From Desulfobacterales bacterium (lineage in GTDB: Bacteria; Desulfobacterota; Desulfobacteria; Desulfobacterales; C00003106), in contig DAOVGD010000034.1 of assembly GCA_030672555.1 (NCBI GenBank), positions 1 through 6,364 of the forward strand: a stretch of 6,364 nucleotides of DNA, read 5' to 3'. Below, one piece after another: positions 5,116-6,364 of this stretch. Numbering within the stretch: position 1 is the stretch's first letter; each line of letters opens with the position of its first letter. The notes below the pieces were generated by a model. That model made no database searches. It was not told the DNA's origin and saw only the letters and a list, made by a program, of their open reading frames with translations. The translations under genes and the position numbers were made by a program.

Positions 5116-6357
5116 TTGGACCGCAGGGTTGTAATAACGGGTATCGGTTTGGTGACGCCACTTGGCATAGGAAACCAAGAGAGTTGGGATGCACTTTGCA
5201 ATGGCGAATCAGGGATCGGTGAGATCACTCGCTTTGATACTACTGATTTTGAGACCAAGATTGCAGGTGAGGTTAAGGATTTCAATCCGGCGGATTTTAT
5301 GCCTGCCAAACAGGCGCGCCGTATGGATCAATTTATATGTTATGCTGTTGCTGCTGCTCGTATAGCGTTGGAAGATTCGGGATACGTGGTGAACGGTTCT
5401 ACTGCTACCCGGATAGGCGTGATGACAGGGTGTGGTCTGGGCGGCCTCGGCACGATGGAAAAATACCATTCTGCTTTGCTAAAAAAAGGGCCAAAAGGGA
5501 TCAGCCCATTTTTTATCCCTATGCTGATCGCAAATATGGCGCCTGGACAGATATCGATACTGCTTGGAGCAAAGGGCCCGAATAGCGCGGTTGTGACAGC
5601 GTGCGCTGCAGGCTCTCACGCCATTGGAGACGCCTATCACATTATAAAGCGGGGAGCTGCTGATGCAATGATTTCCGGTGGGGTAGAATCTGTGATAACC
5701 CCTCTTGCGGTGGGCGGCTTCAACGCGTTAAAGGCGCTTTCGACCAGGAATGACGATCCTAAAAAGGCCTCCAGGCCCTTTGACCAAGACCGTGACGGTT
5801 TTATTATGGCCGAGGGGAGCGGCATGTTGATTTTGGAATCATTAGAGGGGGCTCTCAAAAGGGATGCAAAAATTTACGCTGAAATTATCGGCTATGGTAT
5901 GAGTGGAGACGGGTATCACATGACCGCTCCTGCTCCTAACGGTGAAGGAGCTGCGCGCTGTATGCAAGAAGGATTGAATGATGCCGGGTTGCGGCCTGAG
6001 GATATTGATTATATCAATGCTCATGGAACGTCCACTCCATTGAATGATGCTAATGAAACCCAGGCGATAAAGACAGTCTTTGGTGAGTACAGTTATAAGG
6101 TTCCGATAAGTTCTACTAAATCGATGACCGGGCATATGCTGGGAGGCGCCGGTGGCGTGGAGACAGTTTTCACGGCTTTGACCATTACACACGGTGTTAT
6201 ACCTCCTACCATTAATCTGGAGAATCCCGATCCCGAATGCGATTTAGACTACGTACCCAACGTGGCACGCAAAAAGGATGTAAAGATTGCCATGTCGAAT
6301 TCTTTTGGGTTTGGCGGGACCAATGCTACGTTGATACTTAAGAAATATAGCGCATAG
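5116..6357 (+). CDS. fabF: 3-oxoacyl-ACP synthase II FabF
   Basis: FabF is the cytoplasmic condensing enzyme that extends acyl-ACP with malonyl-ACP, releasing CO2. At 413 residues it matches E. coli FabF in length and residue numbering. The nucleophile Cys163 lies in TACAAGSHAIGDA, His303 in NAHGTSTPLND, and His340 in KSMTGHMLGGAGG with Lys335. The C-terminal NSFGFGGTN (395-403) forms the gate and glycine-rich loop. The Cys-His-His triad marks an elongating KAS I/II rather than a FabH-type starter enzyme; placement after acpP and overall length favour FabF over FabB. Translation begins at TTG, giving MDRRVVITGIGLVTPLG, the typical N-terminus. The gene is complete, and only 7 bases follow it. 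The rare TTG start with a good Shine-Dalgarno may tune its level relative to acpP. Its promoter is unclear, because 361 bases rich in repeats separate it from acpP. Confidence 0.96.
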   Translation: MDRRVVITGIGLVTPLGIGNQESWDALCNGESGIGEITRFDTTDFETKIAGEVKDFNPADFMPAKQARRMDQFICYAVAAARIALEDSGYVVNGSTATRIGVMTGCGLGGLGTMEKYHSALLKKGPKGISPFFIPMLIANMAPGQISILLGAKGPNSAVVTACAAGSHAIGDAYHIIKRGAADAMISGGVESVITPLAVGGFNALKALSTRNDDPKKASRPFDQDRDGFIMAEGSGMLILESLEGALKRDAKIYAEIIGYGMSGDGYHMTAPAPNGEGAARCMQEGLNDAGLRPEDIDYINAHGTSTPLNDANETQAIKTVFGEYSYKVPISSTKSMTGHMLGGAGGVETVFTALTITHGVIPPTINLENPDPECDLDYVPNVARKKDVKIAMSNSFGFGGTNATLILKKYSA

Positions 6358-6364
6358 GGCAGAG

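Overview
The window carries six genes, all on the + strand, in the order acyl-CoA dehydrogenase, etfB, etfA, fabG, acpP, fabF. It joins a fatty acyl-CoA oxidation/reduction module (dehydrogenase plus its electron-transferring flavoprotein) to a core type II fatty acid synthesis block (ketoacyl-ACP reductase, acyl carrier protein, ketoacyl-ACP synthase II). All six proteins look intact, with their catalytic or cofactor residues in place. There are no RNA genes and no CRISPR array. The last 7 bases lie past the fabF stop.

The source is probably an anaerobic bacterium, most likely of the Desulfobacterota or a similar syntrophic or sulfate-reducing lineage. This is inferred from the EtfA with a fused two-cluster ferredoxin domain, the EtfB loop typical of FAD-binding bifurcating-type ETFs, moderate GC content, and intergenic repeats of a style I associate with such genomes. 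The species cannot be named from the sequence.

Layout: positions 1-142 are a repeat element bounded by perfect 18-bp inverted repeats. The dehydrogenase (192-1352) and etfB (1356-2141) are 3 bases apart. A 226-base gap then separates etfB from etfA, holding GGTCAGA-type repeats, a terminator-like hairpin with a T tract, a candidate promoter and a possible 16-codon leader ORF ending in an ATGA overlap with etfA. etfA (2368-3573) and fabG (3578-4327) are 4 bases apart. The fabG-acpP gap holds a 20-bp inverted repeat plus a tandem repeat and a candidate promoter. acpP (4527-4754) is followed 3 bases later by a 167-base MITE-like element (4758-4924), then more small repeats, before fabF (5116-6357).

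Working model: the dehydrogenase exchanges electrons with EtfAB at the acyl/enoyl-CoA level, and EtfA's clusters can link this to ferredoxin or another iron-sulfur partner. FabG, ACP and FabF form the reductase, carrier and condensing core of chain elongation. No dehydratase, enoyl-ACP reductase, FabD or FabH lies in the window. Whether the two halves share transcripts is unclear, because three of the five gaps are long and full of repeats. The genes belong to known families. The less usual content is the gene arrangement, the split of etfB from etfA, and the different repeat in every long gap.
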